A DNA stretch of 64,000 nucleotides from positions 1 through 64,000 of the forward strand of contig JAJPJG010000011.1 of the NCBI GenBank assembly GCA_021324395.1. Direction: 5' to 3'. The notes below the pieces were generated by a model. The model was given only the letters and a program-made list of their open reading frames with translations, did no database searches and was not told the origin of the DNA. The position numbers and the translations under genes were made by a program. Shown one piece after another: positions 55,504 to 64,000 of the stretch (position 1 is the first letter of the stretch; the number at the start of each line of letters is the position of its first letter). Origin of the DNA: Spartobacteria bacterium (GTDB lineage: Bacteria > Verrucomicrobiota > Verrucomicrobiia > Chthoniobacterales > Chthoniobacteraceae).

Positions 55504-56769
55504 GTGACCGTTTTTCTCCTCATCCTGCTCGTCGTTGTCTTCGGCGCGTGGATTTTGCAAAGACGCAGCTTTTTGCTCCAGCTCCGGAGTGCCGAGCGCA
55601 TCATCGAGGAAGTTGCGGCGGGCAAAAAGCCGGCCACGGTTGCGCTCCGGCGGCATCGCGATTTTGCGGGCGTCGCCTGGCGCGTCGAGCACTTGAGCGA
55701 GGAGCACGAGTTGCTGAAGCAAAAATTCGCCGAGAAGACATTCAATCTCGACGCGATTCTTTCGAGCATGATCGAAGGCGTGCTTGTCGTGAGCAAAACG
55801 CATGAGATTCGCGTGGTGAACCAGTCTTTCTGCAAAATGTTCAACGTGCCCGCCGATGCGCTTGGGCAGACGGTTTTGCGCGCGGTGCGCGAAGCGGCGG
55901 TGGACGAAATCATCGGCGAAACACTCGATCGTGGCGAGGTGGTGGCGCGCGAAATTTCCATTGCGACGATGCAAGGCGAGCCGCGTCATTACAGCGTTAA
56001 CTCGGTTCCGGTGAAAAATCCCGCGGGCGTCACGACCGATGCGGTTGTGGTGTTTCACGACATCTCGCGCCTGCGACAGCTCGAGGAAGTGCGCCGCGAA
56101 TTTGTCGCGAACGTCTCGCACGAATTGCGCACTCCGCTTTCGATTTTCCACGGCTATCTCGAGAACCTCATGGAAAATCCGAAGATGCCGCGCACGGACA
56201 TCGCGGCGATTTTGAAAATCTTGAGCAAGCACTCGCGCCGGCTTAATGCGCTGCTCGAAGACCTGCTCACGCTCGCGCGGCTCGAATCGCGCCGCGACCG
56301 GATCGATCTCGCCGAGCTGCCGTTGCGCCCGATGGTGGAGACGATCGCGCAGGAATGGCGGCAGAAATTTGCGACGAAAAATTTGAGCGTTACGATTAAC
56401 GTTCCTGACAGCGTGAAGCTGCGCGCTGACGCGTTCCGGCTCGAGCAGGTGCTCGGAAATCTTTTGGACAACGCGATCAAGTTCAGTCGCGATGGCGGCA
56501 CGATCAGCATGCGCGCGGAGTCGCAGTCTGACGCGGTCATCGTGCGCGTCGAGGATAATGGCATCGGCATTCCGCCCGCCGATTTGCCGCACATCTTCGA
56601 GCGATTTTATCGCGTGGAAAAAGCGCGCAGCCGCGAGGCGGGCGGCACGGGGCTTGGGCTCTCAATCGTGAAACACATCGTTGGTCTGCACGGCGGGAAT
56701 GTGCGTGCGGAAAGCACATTTGGCACCGGCACGGCCATCGTGCTGGAGTTTCCGGCGACGAAGGATTAG
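55504..56769 (+). CDS. PhoR-like sensor histidine kinase
   Basis: A 421-residue kinase with GTG start. One N-terminal hydrophobic helix (FLLILLVVVFGAWIL), then a PAS-like domain (about 75-190, ILSSMIEGVLVVSKTHEIRV). HisKA has the phospho-acceptor His in VANVSHELRTPLSIF (about 204). The ATPase N-box is LLDNAIKFSRDGG, G1 VEDNGIGIPP, G2 GGTGLGLSIVKHI. The single-helix, PAS-HisKA-ATPase layout is that of PhoR. It follows the PhoB-like gene and overlaps the minus-strand glycosyltransferase gene convergently by 4 bp. Confidence 0.93.
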   Translation: MTVFLLILLVVVFGAWILQRRSFLLQLRSAERIIEEVAAGKKPATVALRRHRDFAGVAWRVEHLSEEHELLKQKFAEKTFNLDAILSSMIEGVLVVSKTHEIRVVNQSFCKMFNVPADALGQTVLRAVREAAVDEIIGETLDRGEVVAREISIATMQGEPRHYSVNSVPVKNPAGVTTDAVVVFHDISRLRQLEEVRREFVANVSHELRTPLSIFHGYLENLMENPKMPRTDIAAILKILSKHSRRLNALLEDLLTLARLESRRDRIDLAELPLRPMVETIAQEWRQKFATKNLSVTINVPDSVKLRADAFRLEQVLGNLLDNAIKFSRDGGTISMRAESQSDAVIVRVEDNGIGIPPADLPHIFERFYRVEKARSREAGGTGLGLSIVKHIVGLHGGNVRAESTFGTGTAIVLEFPATKD

Positions 56770-57767
56770 CCGAGCGCAGAGAAAAATTCCGCGAGCTTTT
56801 TTGCCCCGGCGCGAAATGAAAGCGTTTCGCTCGCGATGCGCGCGGAATTTTCCAAGGCGCGCGCATACTCGCTTTCATCGCGCAGCAACCTCGCTGCGAT
56901 TTCCACGAGCTGTTGCGCGTCGCGACCGTGTCCGCACAAATCCGCAAACGCGATGCGCTCGATCGCGCCGTCGCCGCCGACGCACGGAACGCGGCACAGC
57001 AACGCATCGCCCGCGACCTGGCCGGGCACGGCGCTGCGGTCGAGTTGAAAGACGATGCGATGCCGCGCGACGATGCGAAGATATTCGGAATATGGCAGGC
57101 GTCCTTCGACGATTGCGATTTGCGGAATGCGGAGCGCGGAAAGCTTCTTCGCACCGGCGCGGCCATCGGCGTTAAACACGGTGATCTCTCCGCCCAGCTC
57201 GCGCGCGGCTAGCAGCGCTGCGAGATGATTACGCGACGGCACGTCGAACTCGCGCGTGCCGATGAAAATGCCGCGACGTCCCGCGACCGGCGCGGAAAAA
57301 TCCCAGCGCGCATCGTCGACCGGATACGGCGTCGGGATGAACTCGACGCGCATGGCGCCCGCGCCGCGATAGACCGGCATGAGATCGGACGTGCTGCCAA
57401 GCGCCGCGTCGGCGAGCGCGCAGATTTCGCCGAATTGCTCGATCCGACGTGCGTCGGAAAGCAGCTCTGCGACTTGATGCGCGCCGGATTCCTTCAACGA
57501 AACAGCGACGATTTTTCCCGCTGCTTTCAGAGCGCGCAGCGTCTCCAGGCAATGCTTCACGTCGCGCCGGATCAGCATCAGCACATGCCGCTGGTCCGTC
57601 GGAATCGCCGACGCATTTTTAAAAAACGCGCCGCCCGTGCATGCCGCATACGCGTGATAATTCACCGGCGCGTGAACGCGATCGTCCGGCACACCGGCAA
57701 AATCGGCGAAGGCTTGTTCGCGGTCGTTGCCGCCGGGATTGAGAACTGAGAGGCGTAGTGGGTTCAT
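56766..57767 (-). CDS. Putative GT-B glycosyltransferase
   Basis: A 333-residue protein starting MNPLRLSVLNPGGNDREQAF. It has a two-domain GT-B appearance: N-terminal HVLMLIRRDVKHCLETLRAL and ESGAHQVAELLSDAR, and a C-terminal RRGIFIGTREFDVPSRNHLA with a late VPCVGGDGAIERIAF in the position of the donor-sugar Glu loop. No single motif is decisive, so the family assignment is tentative. It is preceded by a palindromic CGCAGATT repeat element. Confidence 0.65.
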   Translation of the reverse strand: MNPLRLSVLNPGGNDREQAFADFAGVPDDRVHAPVNYHAYAACTGGAFFKNASAIPTDQRHVLMLIRRDVKHCLETLRALKAAGKIVAVSLKESGAHQVAELLSDARRIEQFGEICALADAALGSTSDLMPVYRGAGAMRVEFIPTPYPVDDARWDFSAPVAGRRGIFIGTREFDVPSRNHLAALLAARELGGEITVFNADGRAGAKKLSALRIPQIAIVEGRLPYSEYLRIVARHRIVFQLDRSAVPGQVAGDALLCRVPCVGGDGAIERIAFADLCGHGRDAQQLVEIAARLLRDESEYARALENSARIASETLSFRAGAKKLAEFFSALG

Positions 57768-57841
57768 CCGCGGATGACGCAGATTTACGCAGATCGATTA
57801 TAAAAAATCTGCGTTAATCTGCGGATTGCCCCAATCTGCGC
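57768..57841. repeat. Palindromic CGCAGATT-type intergenic element
   Basis: CGCAGATTTACGCAGAT (starting near 57779) and ATCTGCGTTAATCTGCG (starting near 57808) form a long imperfect inverted repeat around an AT-rich centre. A further ATCTGCG at the far end marks a partial third unit. It occupies the whole gap between the glycosyltransferase start and the hydrolase stop. Such words recur as intergenic repeats in many environmental genomes; it may also act as a terminator hairpin for the hydrolase gene. Confidence 0.6.
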
Positions 57842-58813
57842 TTACTTTTCCTCGAACGTCCCGTCCGCGCCGAGTCGCTTCGCGAAGCCGCCGCGATAGA
57901 GCCACTCCTTCGCCGCGCCGTTGTCGCCCAGCCACGCGTCCCAGAACGCCGTCGACGCGTCGACGATGAGCGGCTGGAATTTCACGTCGAGCGAATTGTT
58001 GCTGCGCAACACGTGGCCCGAAAACGTCATGTGATCCACGTCTTTGAAAATGACGAGCAGCGAGCCCGGCGCGCTGAGATTGTCAAAGACGAGCCGCCGC
58101 TCGCTCGCGGGCGATTTGGTGATCGGGCTTTCGTCGCGCGTGCCGGTCATTTCAAACACAGGGACTTTGATGCCCGCCAATGTCTCCGTCGTCGGGTTCG
58201 GTATGATTGGGCTCATCGGGATCGCCGCCTTGATGCGACGATCAGCGAGCGTCTCGCCAAACGGCCCGATGCGCTCGCCGACAGCCGCCAGTGTAGTCCA
58301 TGCGCCGAACGAATGCCCCGCCATGCCGATGCGCGCCGGATCGATGCGTCCGTGCCATGGCGAACCGGGGTCCGCATTCAGCACCAGCACGCGGTCGATG
58401 GCAAAGCGGACGTCTTTCACGCGATTGATGGCGTTCTGCGGATTCGCGACCGCCTTGCGCATCCCCTCCATACCTCCGTTGCGCCACACCGCATCGTCGC
58501 TGCCCGCGTGCTGCAGATGCACCGACACGTAGCCGCACCCTGCCCAATGCTCGCCGAGATACTCGTAGCCCTCGCGCGTCCCGCCGAGCCCGTGCGAGAA
58601 AATGATCAGCGGCACAGGCCCATCGCTCTTTTCCGGATAGTAAACCTTCACCGGCACATCGCGCTCGCGCTCTGCGTCGTGCCACACATCGCGCAATACC
58701 GCCACCTTCGCCGTCGGCTTCGGCGGTGCGTAATCCGCCGGCGCGCAAACCGCGACGACATTTGCGACAAACAGCAGGAGCGGGAAATAAAGAAGCGGCT
58801 TATGTTTTGACAT
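57842..58813 (-). CDS. Secreted alpha/beta hydrolase (PAF-acetylhydrolase/dienelactone-hydrolase-like)
   Basis: A 323-residue protein with a signal peptide (LLYFPLLLFVANVVAVCAP). The fold markers are PLIIFSHGLGGTREGYEYLG (oxyanion region), the nucleophile elbow IGMAGHSFGAWTTLAAVG and a late DVDHMTFSGH bearing the catalytic His; the acid is probably in TGTRDESPI. Length and the early oxyanion His resemble platelet-activating-factor acetylhydrolase-like enzymes. Substrate unknown. Confidence 0.85.
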   Translation of the reverse strand: MSKHKPLLYFPLLLFVANVVAVCAPADYAPPKPTAKVAVLRDVWHDAERERDVPVKVYYPEKSDGPVPLIIFSHGLGGTREGYEYLGEHWAGCGYVSVHLQHAGSDDAVWRNGGMEGMRKAVANPQNAINRVKDVRFAIDRVLVLNADPGSPWHGRIDPARIGMAGHSFGAWTTLAAVGERIGPFGETLADRRIKAAIPMSPIIPNPTTETLAGIKVPVFEMTGTRDESPITKSPASERRLVFDNLSAPGSLLVIFKDVDHMTFSGHVLRSNNSLDVKFQPLIVDASTAFWDAWLGDNGAAKEWLYRGGFAKRLGADGTFEEK

Positions 58814-58895
58814 AGCGATCTTTTGGAAGACGCACGGTGTCTTTCAAAAGTTACAAATCTTAACGCCGTGAAGTGCCGTGGACAACGCGCCGACT

Positions 58896-60146
58896 TCAAT
58901 GCGGACGCTTGACGGTCAGGTCGTATTCGCCGGGCTCATCGAGTTCGTCGTAATCGGCCTCGCGCATGTCGAAGGTGCAGTCTTTTGCCTTCACGTCCCA
59001 GAACTCGACGAACTGCGCGGGGAGCCAGAGGTCGTAGCTGCCATCGCGCCCGGTTTTGGCCGCTTGATGATACCGGCCATCCTCGAACGTGCGCGAAACG
59101 CGGTGGAGCGAATAATGCGCGTCCACTTCCGCGCCGGCGACGGGTTTTCCGTGCTGGTCGGTGACCTTTCCGAAGTAGTGGTAAATCGGCTTCGTGCTGA
59201 CGACGATGACCATCGGGATGTGCGTCTCGGTTTCGGATTCGTGCAGGCGGATTTCGTCGAGGATTTCGTTCGCCCAGCGCTCGCGCACACGCGTCCGCAC
59301 CCAGTTGAAGCGGCCGTCCTCGCCGAAAGTCGGGTCAAAATAAAACGTGTTCGGGTAAACGTGCTCGAACCAGAAGCGGCCTTTTGCGTCGGTGTCCATG
59401 CTCTTTGAGAAAATCTCGCCGCCGCGTCCGGTGTGGCTGCCCGCGTGCAGGTCGTGGAAAATCTCGATGTGCAAGCCCGGCACCGGTTTTCCAGCGGTGT
59501 CGAGCACCCGGCCTTCGACCTCCAATCCAGTCTCCAGCGCGAACTCGGTGCTGTTTTTGCCATCTTTTAAAAGGACTGGATTCTTTGTCCACTCGCTGGC
59601 TTCGCCGACATCGCCGTTGTCGTTCACTTTCAGTCGGGCTTCTATCTGCTCAAGCTCGTCGGGCTGCGGATTGAGAATTTCCGCGCTCACGCCGCCAAGT
59701 CCGTCCGCCTCGACGACGAAATAGAAAGAGCCCCAGGCGGGAACTTCCATGCCGGTCGCCTCCTGGTAATCGTATTGGCGAAAGTTGCCAAAGCGCGCGG
59801 TGAATTTTCCCTGGCTATCGGTGACGAAATGCCAGCCGGGAAACTTTTTCTTCACGACGTCCGGTTTTTCGTTTTCCTGATCGATCTCGGCCCCCAACGC
59901 GTCTCGCTCCAGCCCGCGCACATCGACCTTTGCGCCGCGCACCGGATACTCGTGCTCATCCCGCACCTGCACCATGATGCTGCGAAACTCCCATTTCTGC
60001 GGAGTCGATGCAGGCAAAGCAGAGGGAGCCGCCGTGGGATTCGCTTGCGTCGGTTCCGCGGCGAACGTGCTAGCACAAAGCGTCGCGAGAAAGGCGCAGC
60101 CGCCGAAAACGCGAAACGCGAAACCGAATCGCGTCACGGTATTCAT
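58896..60146 (-). CDS. Secreted protein with carboxypeptidase-regulatory-like (beta-sandwich) repeats
   Basis: A 416-residue exported protein. The signal peptide ends near LCASTFA. The body contains repeated carboxypeptidase-regulatory-like segments: VQVRDEHEYPVRGAKVDVRG near residue 60, GRVLDTAGKPVPGLHIEIFH near 210 and GKVTDQHGKPVAGAEVDAHY near 325, each followed by a G-x-F/Y strand. It ends DEPGEYDLTVKRPH. Such beta-sandwich domains bind partners or stabilise surface proteins. The 31 bp coding for DEPGEYDLTV are duplicated in the intergenic region at 33.5 kb. Confidence 0.8.
   Translation of the reverse strand: MNTVTRFGFAFRVFGGCAFLATLCASTFAAEPTQANPTAAPSALPASTPQKWEFRSIMVQVRDEHEYPVRGAKVDVRGLERDALGAEIDQENEKPDVVKKKFPGWHFVTDSQGKFTARFGNFRQYDYQEATGMEVPAWGSFYFVVEADGLGGVSAEILNPQPDELEQIEARLKVNDNGDVGEASEWTKNPVLLKDGKNSTEFALETGLEVEGRVLDTAGKPVPGLHIEIFHDLHAGSHTGRGGEIFSKSMDTDAKGRFWFEHVYPNTFYFDPTFGEDGRFNWVRTRVRERWANEILDEIRLHESETETHIPMVIVVSTKPIYHYFGKVTDQHGKPVAGAEVDAHYSLHRVSRTFEDGRYHQAAKTGRDGSYDLWLPAQFVEFWDVKAKDCTFDMREADYDELDEPGEYDLTVKRPH
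58910..58940 (-). repeat. 31-bp segment duplicated at 33.5 kb
   Basis: The 3' part of the secreted-protein gene is identical over 31 bp to 33488-33518 on the opposite strand. The match covers the codons for DEPGEYDLTV and ends sharply at both sides. Confidence 0.8.
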
Positions 60147-60180
60147 CAATGAAAAATCGAGCGCCCCGACTCGCCCGGGC

Positions 60181-61377
60181 TTAACCGATGCTCTCGATCG
60201 GCACGACGGGCTCGACTTCGGCCTCGTAGTCGATGCCGGGCAGACCGAAGCCGAAGAGTTTCAGGAATTCGGCGCGGTAGCCTTTGATGTCGGAGAGGCT
60301 TTCGAGGTTTTCGGTGGCGACTTGCGGCCAGAGGTCGGCGACGGCTTGCTGGACGTCTTCGCGCATTTCCCAATCGTCGATGCGGATGCGGCCTTCGGCG
60401 TCGGCTTGCGCCATGGTGCCGTTGTAGAGGCGCTCGGCGAAGAGGCGGTAGATTTGCTCTATGCAGCCTTCGTGCAGGCCGCGCTCTTTCATGATTTTGT
60501 AGAGGAGCGAGATGTAGAGCGGGACGACGGGGATGGCGCTGCTGGCCTGGGTGACGAGTGCTTTGTTGATGGAGACGAAGGCGCGGCCGTTTTGCGGCGC
60601 GAGCTTCGCAGCGAGCTTGGCGGCGGTTTTTTCCAGATGCTCTTTCGCGCGGCCGATGGTGCCGTTGCGGTAAATCGCGTGCGTGAGGTCCGGTCCGATG
60701 TAGGAATAGGCAACGGTCGTCGCACCCTCGGCGAGCACGCCGGCGGCATTGAGCTCGTCGATCCACATTTCCCAATCCTCTCCGCCCATGACCGCGACGG
60801 TATCCGCGATGTCCTGCTCGGTCGCGGGCTCGATGCTGATGGTGGTGACGGTGCCTTTGTCGGTGTCGACCGTCTTCGCGGTGAATGGCGCACCTACCGG
60901 CTTGAGCGCGGATTTGTAGGTGACGCCGGTTTTGGGATGCGTGCGGCGAGGCGAGGCGAGGCTGTAGATGACGCAATCGACCTGGCCGAGATCGGCTTTG
61001 ATCATGGCGATCGTCTGCTGCTTGATTTCATCGGAAAACGCGTCGCCGTTGATGCTCTTGGCGTAAAGGCCGGCGGCATGGGCGGCTTTTTCAAACGCAG
61101 CGGTGTTATACCAGCCGGCCGTCGCGGGACGATCGTTCTCCGATGCGCGTTCGAAGAAAATGCCAATCGTCGCGGCATCGCCTGCGAATGCAGGAACGAT
61201 GCGGCTCGCGAGGCCGTAGCCGGTCGATGCGCCGATGACGAGGACGCGCTTCGGCATGTCTTTCAGCGGGCCGCGCCGCCGCACGTAATCGATCTGCTCC
61301 TGCACGTGCGCCGCGCAGCCGGCGGGATGCGCCGTGGTGCAAATGAATCCGCGAATCTTGGGCTTGATGGTCATCAT
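60181..61377 (-). CDS. fabV: Trans-2-enoyl-CoA/ACP reductase FabV (NAD-dependent)
   Basis: A 398-residue long-chain [20 protein letters not shown] opens the protein, [20 protein letters not shown] is the cofactor loop, [14 protein letters not shown] follows, and the active-site Tyr-x8-Lys is in [14 protein letters not shown]. The C-terminal [14 protein letters not shown] is typical. FabV reduces enoyl-ACP in the last step of each fatty-acid elongation cycle. No fabI-like gene is in the window. The start is the first of two consecutive ATG codons. Confidence 0.95.
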   Translation of the reverse strand: MMTIKPKIRGFICTTAHPAGCAAHVQEQIDYVRRRGPLKDMPKRVLVIGASTGYGLASRIVPAFAGDAATIGIFFERASENDRPATAGWYNTAAFEKAAHAAGLYAKSINGDAFSDEIKQQTIAMIKADLGQVDCVIYSLASPRRTHPKTGVTYKSALKPVGAPFTAKTVDTDKGTVTTISIEPATEQDIADTVAVMGGEDWEMWIDELNAAGVLAEGATTVAYSYIGPDLTHAIYRNGTIGRAKEHLEKTAAKLAAKLAPQNGRAFVSINKALVTQASSAIPVVPLYISLLYKIMKERGLHEGCIEQIYRLFAERLYNGTMAQADAEGRIRIDDWEMREDVQQAVADLWPQVATENLESLSDIKGYRAEFLKLFGFGLPGIDYEAEVEPVVPIESIG

Positions 61378-61427
61378 GCCGGCATTTGGGCAAACGCGGC
61401 GCGGACGGTCGAGAATTTTAATCGATC

Positions 61428-61497
61428 GCGGATTGCTGATTGAAAAAAGCAGCGCCGCAACACCTGGCGCCGTTCGCTCTGAAAATCAGCGATTCGC
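61428..61497. repeat. Imperfect inverted repeat upstream of the 61.5 kb gene
   Basis: Two 14-nt arms, GCGGATTGCTGATT (61428-61441) and AATCAGCGATTCGC (61484-61497), pair at 12 of 14 positions. They lie in the 169-bp gap between divergent genes. This could be an operator or a repeat remnant; the gap holds nothing else recognisable. Confidence 0.4.
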
Positions 61498-61546
61498 AAC
61501 GCACTTCAATCCTTTTCATTTGGCGCAATCGATTTAGCTTTTGCCC

Positions 61547-62266
61547 ATGCGTTTGCATTTTTTCATCGCACTCGCCGCGACGAGTTCACTGTCCGCGGCG
61601 GATTCGACGGCGCTCTCCGCGCTGAAATTGATCCCGCAGGACAAAGCCGCGAAGCTCGTGCGCATCGAGGCGCGCGACGGCACCCCGAATCCGGATCGCT
61701 GGTATCTGCTCATCAACGATCCGCAGAGCGAAAATGGTGTGCGCGAATTTGTCGTCTCGAACAACGAAGTGGTCGCGTCACGGACGAGCTCGCAATTTGT
61801 CGACTCGCTGAAACCGGAGGACGCGATCGGCAGCGACGGCGTGAAGATTGATTCCGACCAGGCGGCGCAGCTCGCGCGGCAATACGCGCTGGCGAACAAC
61901 GCGGCGATCAGCAAAATCGATTACGAGCTAACAAAGGAAGGCGCCGATGCCGCGCCGGTCTGGAAGATTTCCTGCCTCGATGAAAACGACAAGCGCGTCG
62001 GCCAGCTCGTGATCACCGCGGGCAAAGGCAACGTGATTTCGCACGACGGTTTTCCGACTACGCCAAAGGCGACTGCGGACAAAAAGCCGAAGTTCGACGT
62101 TTACGTGGAGCCGCAGGTTGCACGGAACGTTCCTTCCCAATCGCCCGCACCCGGCGACACGAATGAGCAAGCGCGCCGGCGCTCTGGCGATGATCGCGGC
62201 GGCAATCCCGTCGGCAACGCCGCGAAAAGCGTCGGCAGAACGATCCGCAAGTTCCTGCCGTTTTGA
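61547..62266 (+). CDS. Secreted hypothetical protein, 239 aa
   Basis: The protein begins with a signal peptide (MRLHFFIALAATSSLSA) followed by ADSTALSALKLIPQDKAAKL. A beta-rich region includes EARDGTPNPDRWYLLINDP and VWKISCLDENDKRVGQLVIT, resembling PepSY-like inhibitory or binding domains. The C-terminus is Pro/Arg/Gly-rich. The ATG at 61547 is preferred to a TTG two codons upstream. Its stop overlaps the start of the FAD oxidase as TTGA. Confidence 0.7.
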   Translation: MRLHFFIALAATSSLSAADSTALSALKLIPQDKAAKLVRIEARDGTPNPDRWYLLINDPQSENGVREFVVSNNEVVASRTSSQFVDSLKPEDAIGSDGVKIDSDQAAQLARQYALANNAAISKIDYELTKEGADAAPVWKISCLDENDKRVGQLVITAGKGNVISHDGFPTTPKATADKKPKFDVYVEPQVARNVPSQSPAPGDTNEQARRRSGDDRGGNPVGNAAKSVGRTIRKFLPF

Positions 62267-63645
62267 CCTCGCTTAAAAGCAAACTCGTCCGCCTCCTCGG
62301 CGCGGACATCGTCACGGACGAAGCTGAGATTCTCGCAAAACATAGCGGCGACAAATGGTTCGCCGCGCATCCGCCGGACGTCGTCGTCTTTGCCAAAACG
62401 ACGGAGCACGTCAGCCGGCTGATGAAATTTGCGAGCCGTCACAAAATCCCGGTCACACCGCGCGGCGCGGGCGTCGGCTACGTCGGCGGTTGCGTGCCAT
62501 TGCGCGGTGGAATCGCGCTTTCACTTGCGCGCATGACGCGCATCAAGGAAATCAACGCCGCCGATGCGGTCGCGGTCGTCGAGCCGGGAGTGATCACGGG
62601 TGTGTTACAGGCGCAAGCACGCGCACAGCGGCTCTTTTATCCGCCCGATCCGGCGAGCCTGAAGGAATGCAGCATCGGCGGAAACATTGCGACGAACGCC
62701 GGCGGTCCGCGGTGCCTGAAATACGGCGTAACGCGCAACTACGTGCTCGGTCTCGAAGTCGTGCTCGCAAATGGCGACGTGCTGCGCACTGGCGGACGCA
62801 CGCATAAAAACAAAACCGGCTTTGATCTGATCGGCATGTTCGTCGGCTCGGAAGGACTTCTCGGCATCGTCACCGAAGCAACGCTGCGCCTGCTCCCGCT
62901 GCCGCCGGCGCGCGCGTCGTTGTCGGCGAGTTTCAGGAAATTCGCGCAAGCCGCAAATGCAGTGCAGGAGGTGTTTCACGCTGGCTTTTTACCGTCGGCC
63001 CTCGAAGTCGCGGATGCTTTTACCCTGCAATCGGCGCGCAAATTTTTAGGCAAAGCAATCGTGCCGGCAGGCGAAGGGCATTTGCTCATCGACCTCGACG
63101 GGCAGCCGGCGTCGGTGAAGTCGGAGTTGAAATCGCTCGCCGATTTGCTGAAAAAAAATGACACACAGCATTTGCAGACCGCATCGGGCGAAACCGCGTG
63201 CGAAGCGCTCTGGGAGCTGCGCCGGAAGTTTTCCGAGTCGCTGAAATCAACCGGCCTGACGAAGCTGAACGAAGACATCGTCGTGCCGCGCGGACGGCTC
63301 GTCGATCTGGCGGAATTCGCCGCGCGTTTGCGAAAAAAATACGGTTATCCCGTCGCGTGTTTCGGTCACGCGGGCGACGGAAATATTCACGTCAACATCA
63401 TGGCCGCGAATTATCACACCGACCGTGCCGTTCACGCGAAAGTCGAGCGCGCGCTCGATGAACTTTTCGCGCAAGTGCTCGCGTGGGGCGGCGTGATCAC
63501 CGGCGAACACGGCATCGGAATCGCGAAGCAACGCTGGTGGAAACAAGCGACAACGCCGGTGAGCCGCAACGTCCATGCCGCGCTGAAGCAAGCGCTCGAC
63601 CCGCACGGCATTTTGAATCCCGGGAAATTCGTGGCGGTAAAATAA
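62263..63645 (+). CDS. FAD-binding oxidoreductase, GlcD/lactate-dehydrogenase type
   Basis: A 460-residue flavoprotein. The PCMH-type FAD domain shows VTPRGAGVGYVGGCVPLRGG, LSLARMTRIKEINAADAVAV and SIGGNIATNAGGPRCLKYGV with VTRNYVLGLEVVLANG. The C-terminal FAD-oxidase part has NEDIVVPRGRLVDLAEF, FGHAGDGNIHVNIM and GVITGEHGIGIAKQRWW. It probably oxidises glycolate or D-lactate. Translation appears to start at TTG 62263, overlapping the previous stop. It is followed by a strong bidirectional hairpin. Confidence 0.9.
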   Translation: MTSLKSKLVRLLGADIVTDEAEILAKHSGDKWFAAHPPDVVVFAKTTEHVSRLMKFASRHKIPVTPRGAGVGYVGGCVPLRGGIALSLARMTRIKEINAADAVAVVEPGVITGVLQAQARAQRLFYPPDPASLKECSIGGNIATNAGGPRCLKYGVTRNYVLGLEVVLANGDVLRTGGRTHKNKTGFDLIGMFVGSEGLLGIVTEATLRLLPLPPARASLSASFRKFAQAANAVQEVFHAGFLPSALEVADAFTLQSARKFLGKAIVPAGEGHLLIDLDGQPASVKSELKSLADLLKKNDTQHLQTASGETACEALWELRRKFSESLKSTGLTKLNEDIVVPRGRLVDLAEFAARLRKKYGYPVACFGHAGDGNIHVNIMAANYHTDRAVHAKVERALDELFAQVLAWGGVITGEHGIGIAKQRWWKQATTPVSRNVHAALKQALDPHGILNPGKFVAVK

Positions 63646-63673
63646 AAGCGAGACCGTTTCCAGCCTCGCTTTT
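63644..63673. terminator. Bidirectional intrinsic terminator
   Basis: AAAAGCGAG and CTCGCTTTT form a perfect 9-bp stem around a 12-nt loop, with A- and T-runs on the two sides. It lies between the convergent FAD oxidase and transaldolase genes, and can terminate transcription from both directions. Confidence 0.88.
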
Positions 63674-63696
63674 AATTGTTCGCGGTTCGCGCGGAT

Positions 63697-64000
63697 TTAG
63701 ATTTTCGACGCGATCAGCTTTTCGAGCTTCACGATGTCAGCGCCAAATTTACGGATGCCTTCGGCGGTTTTTTCCGTCGCCATCGCGTCTTCGTTGAGCA
63801 GCCAGCGGAACGTTTTTTCATCGAGCGGCAGACATTCGATGTCGCTGTTCTTCGCGGCTTCGGCGTCGAGTTTTTTCGTGAGCGGCTCGTTCGACTCGGC
63901 GAGCTTCGCGAGGAGGTCGGGGCTGATCGTGAGCAGGTCGCAGCCGGCGAGCTCGATGATCTGGCTGATATTGCGGAAGCTCGCGCCCATGACTTCAGTG
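63697..64000 (-). CDS. tal: Transaldolase, C-terminal part (cut by window end)
   Basis: The visible 100 codons read [20 protein letters not shown] and [13 protein letters not shown], preceded by TEV up to the window edge. MGASFRN-x-x-x-I-x-E-L-A-G-C-D-x-L-T-I-(S/A)-P is the C-terminal signature of TalA/TalB transaldolases. The tail ([20 protein letters not shown] and [12 protein letters not shown]) also fits. The Schiff-base Lys lies outside the window. It functions in the pentose phosphate pathway. Confidence 0.93.
   Translation of the reverse strand, partial: TEVMGASFRNISQIIELAGCDLLTISPDLLAKLAESNEPLTKKLDAEAAKNSDIECLPLDEKTFRWLLNEDAMATEKTAEGIRKFGADIVKLEKLIASKI

Overview
The window is chromosomal DNA of a Gram-negative bacterium with a fairly high GC content (high fifties percent, judged by eye). 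Outer-membrane functions are well represented: MlaE permease, apolipoprotein N-acyltransferase (lnt), Kdo transferase (waaA) and several lipoproteins or Sec-exported proteins. A Verrucomicrobiota-like origin is my best inference. It rests on the solenoid protein with repeated W-A-x-x-D-P units, the Lys/Ala-rich N-terminal extension on the housekeeping sigma factor, FabV in place of FabI, a stand-alone OvoA-C-like methyltransferase, and a CdaA/GlmM cluster. No rRNA is present to confirm this. Almost all the DNA is coding. Genes are packed tightly, often with ATGA, GTGA or TTGA stop/start overlaps, and recognisable Shine-Dalgarno sequences are scarce.

Layout. 1-6.1 kb: mlaE (cut by the window edge), a small conserved-looking protein, carB, a secreted papain-like candidate and an rRNA methyltransferase. 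6.1-13.2 kb: phosphohexomutase, small protein, then a tightly coupled run lnt - DUF2334 deacetylase - PHP/glycosyltransferase fusion. 13.2-21.1 kb, mostly minus strand: lipoprotein, queE, tRNA-Glu(TTC), rsmD-waaA, SDR, maf, DUF4412 protein, and a three-gene run of two methyltransferases plus an M29-aminopeptidase-like protein. 21.1-24.9 kb: folP-cdaA-mini-cdaR-glmM-bioD, a c-di-AMP/cell-wall-precursor operon whose CdaR is reduced to its membrane anchor. 25-35.2 kb: SRPBCC and DUF1802 proteins, PHP phosphoesterase, glmS, an amidase/SDR/HAD operon, an MGDG-synthase-like glycosyltransferase, HAD, lipA and GT2.

35.2-43 kb: rpoD followed by an anti-sigma-like and a DUF3106-like gene, dnaG, glgC and the solenoid repeat protein. 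43-50.9 kb: cstA, two small membrane proteins, a methyltransferase sharing its start site with pyrF, an M48 peptidase, class II aldolase, a phosphodiester glycosidase and a hypothetical protein. 50.9-52.0 kb is the only clearly accessory stretch: hairpin-rich tandem repeats, the 3' remnant of a PD-(D/E)XK nuclease and one AT-richer orphan gene. 52-64 kb: orphan NarL-type regulator, TMTC-like GT-C/TPR protein, a PhoB/PhoR-like pair with a possible Pho box, a glycosyltransferase, an alpha/beta hydrolase, a secreted carboxypeptidase-regulatory-like protein, fabV, a secreted hypothetical protein, a GlcD-type FAD oxidase, a bidirectional terminator, and transaldolase (cut by the window end).

Most of the window is ordinary core metabolism and envelope biogenesis. 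No complete defence system, CRISPR array, prophage or intact IS element was seen. The observations I rate highest are the 57-codon CdaR remnant nested between cdaA and glmM, the PHP-GT4 fusion coupled to a deacetylase, the stand-alone ovothiol-type methyltransferase operon, the repeat/nuclease-remnant island, and a 31-bp exact sequence shared between a secreted-protein gene and an intergenic region 25 kb away.
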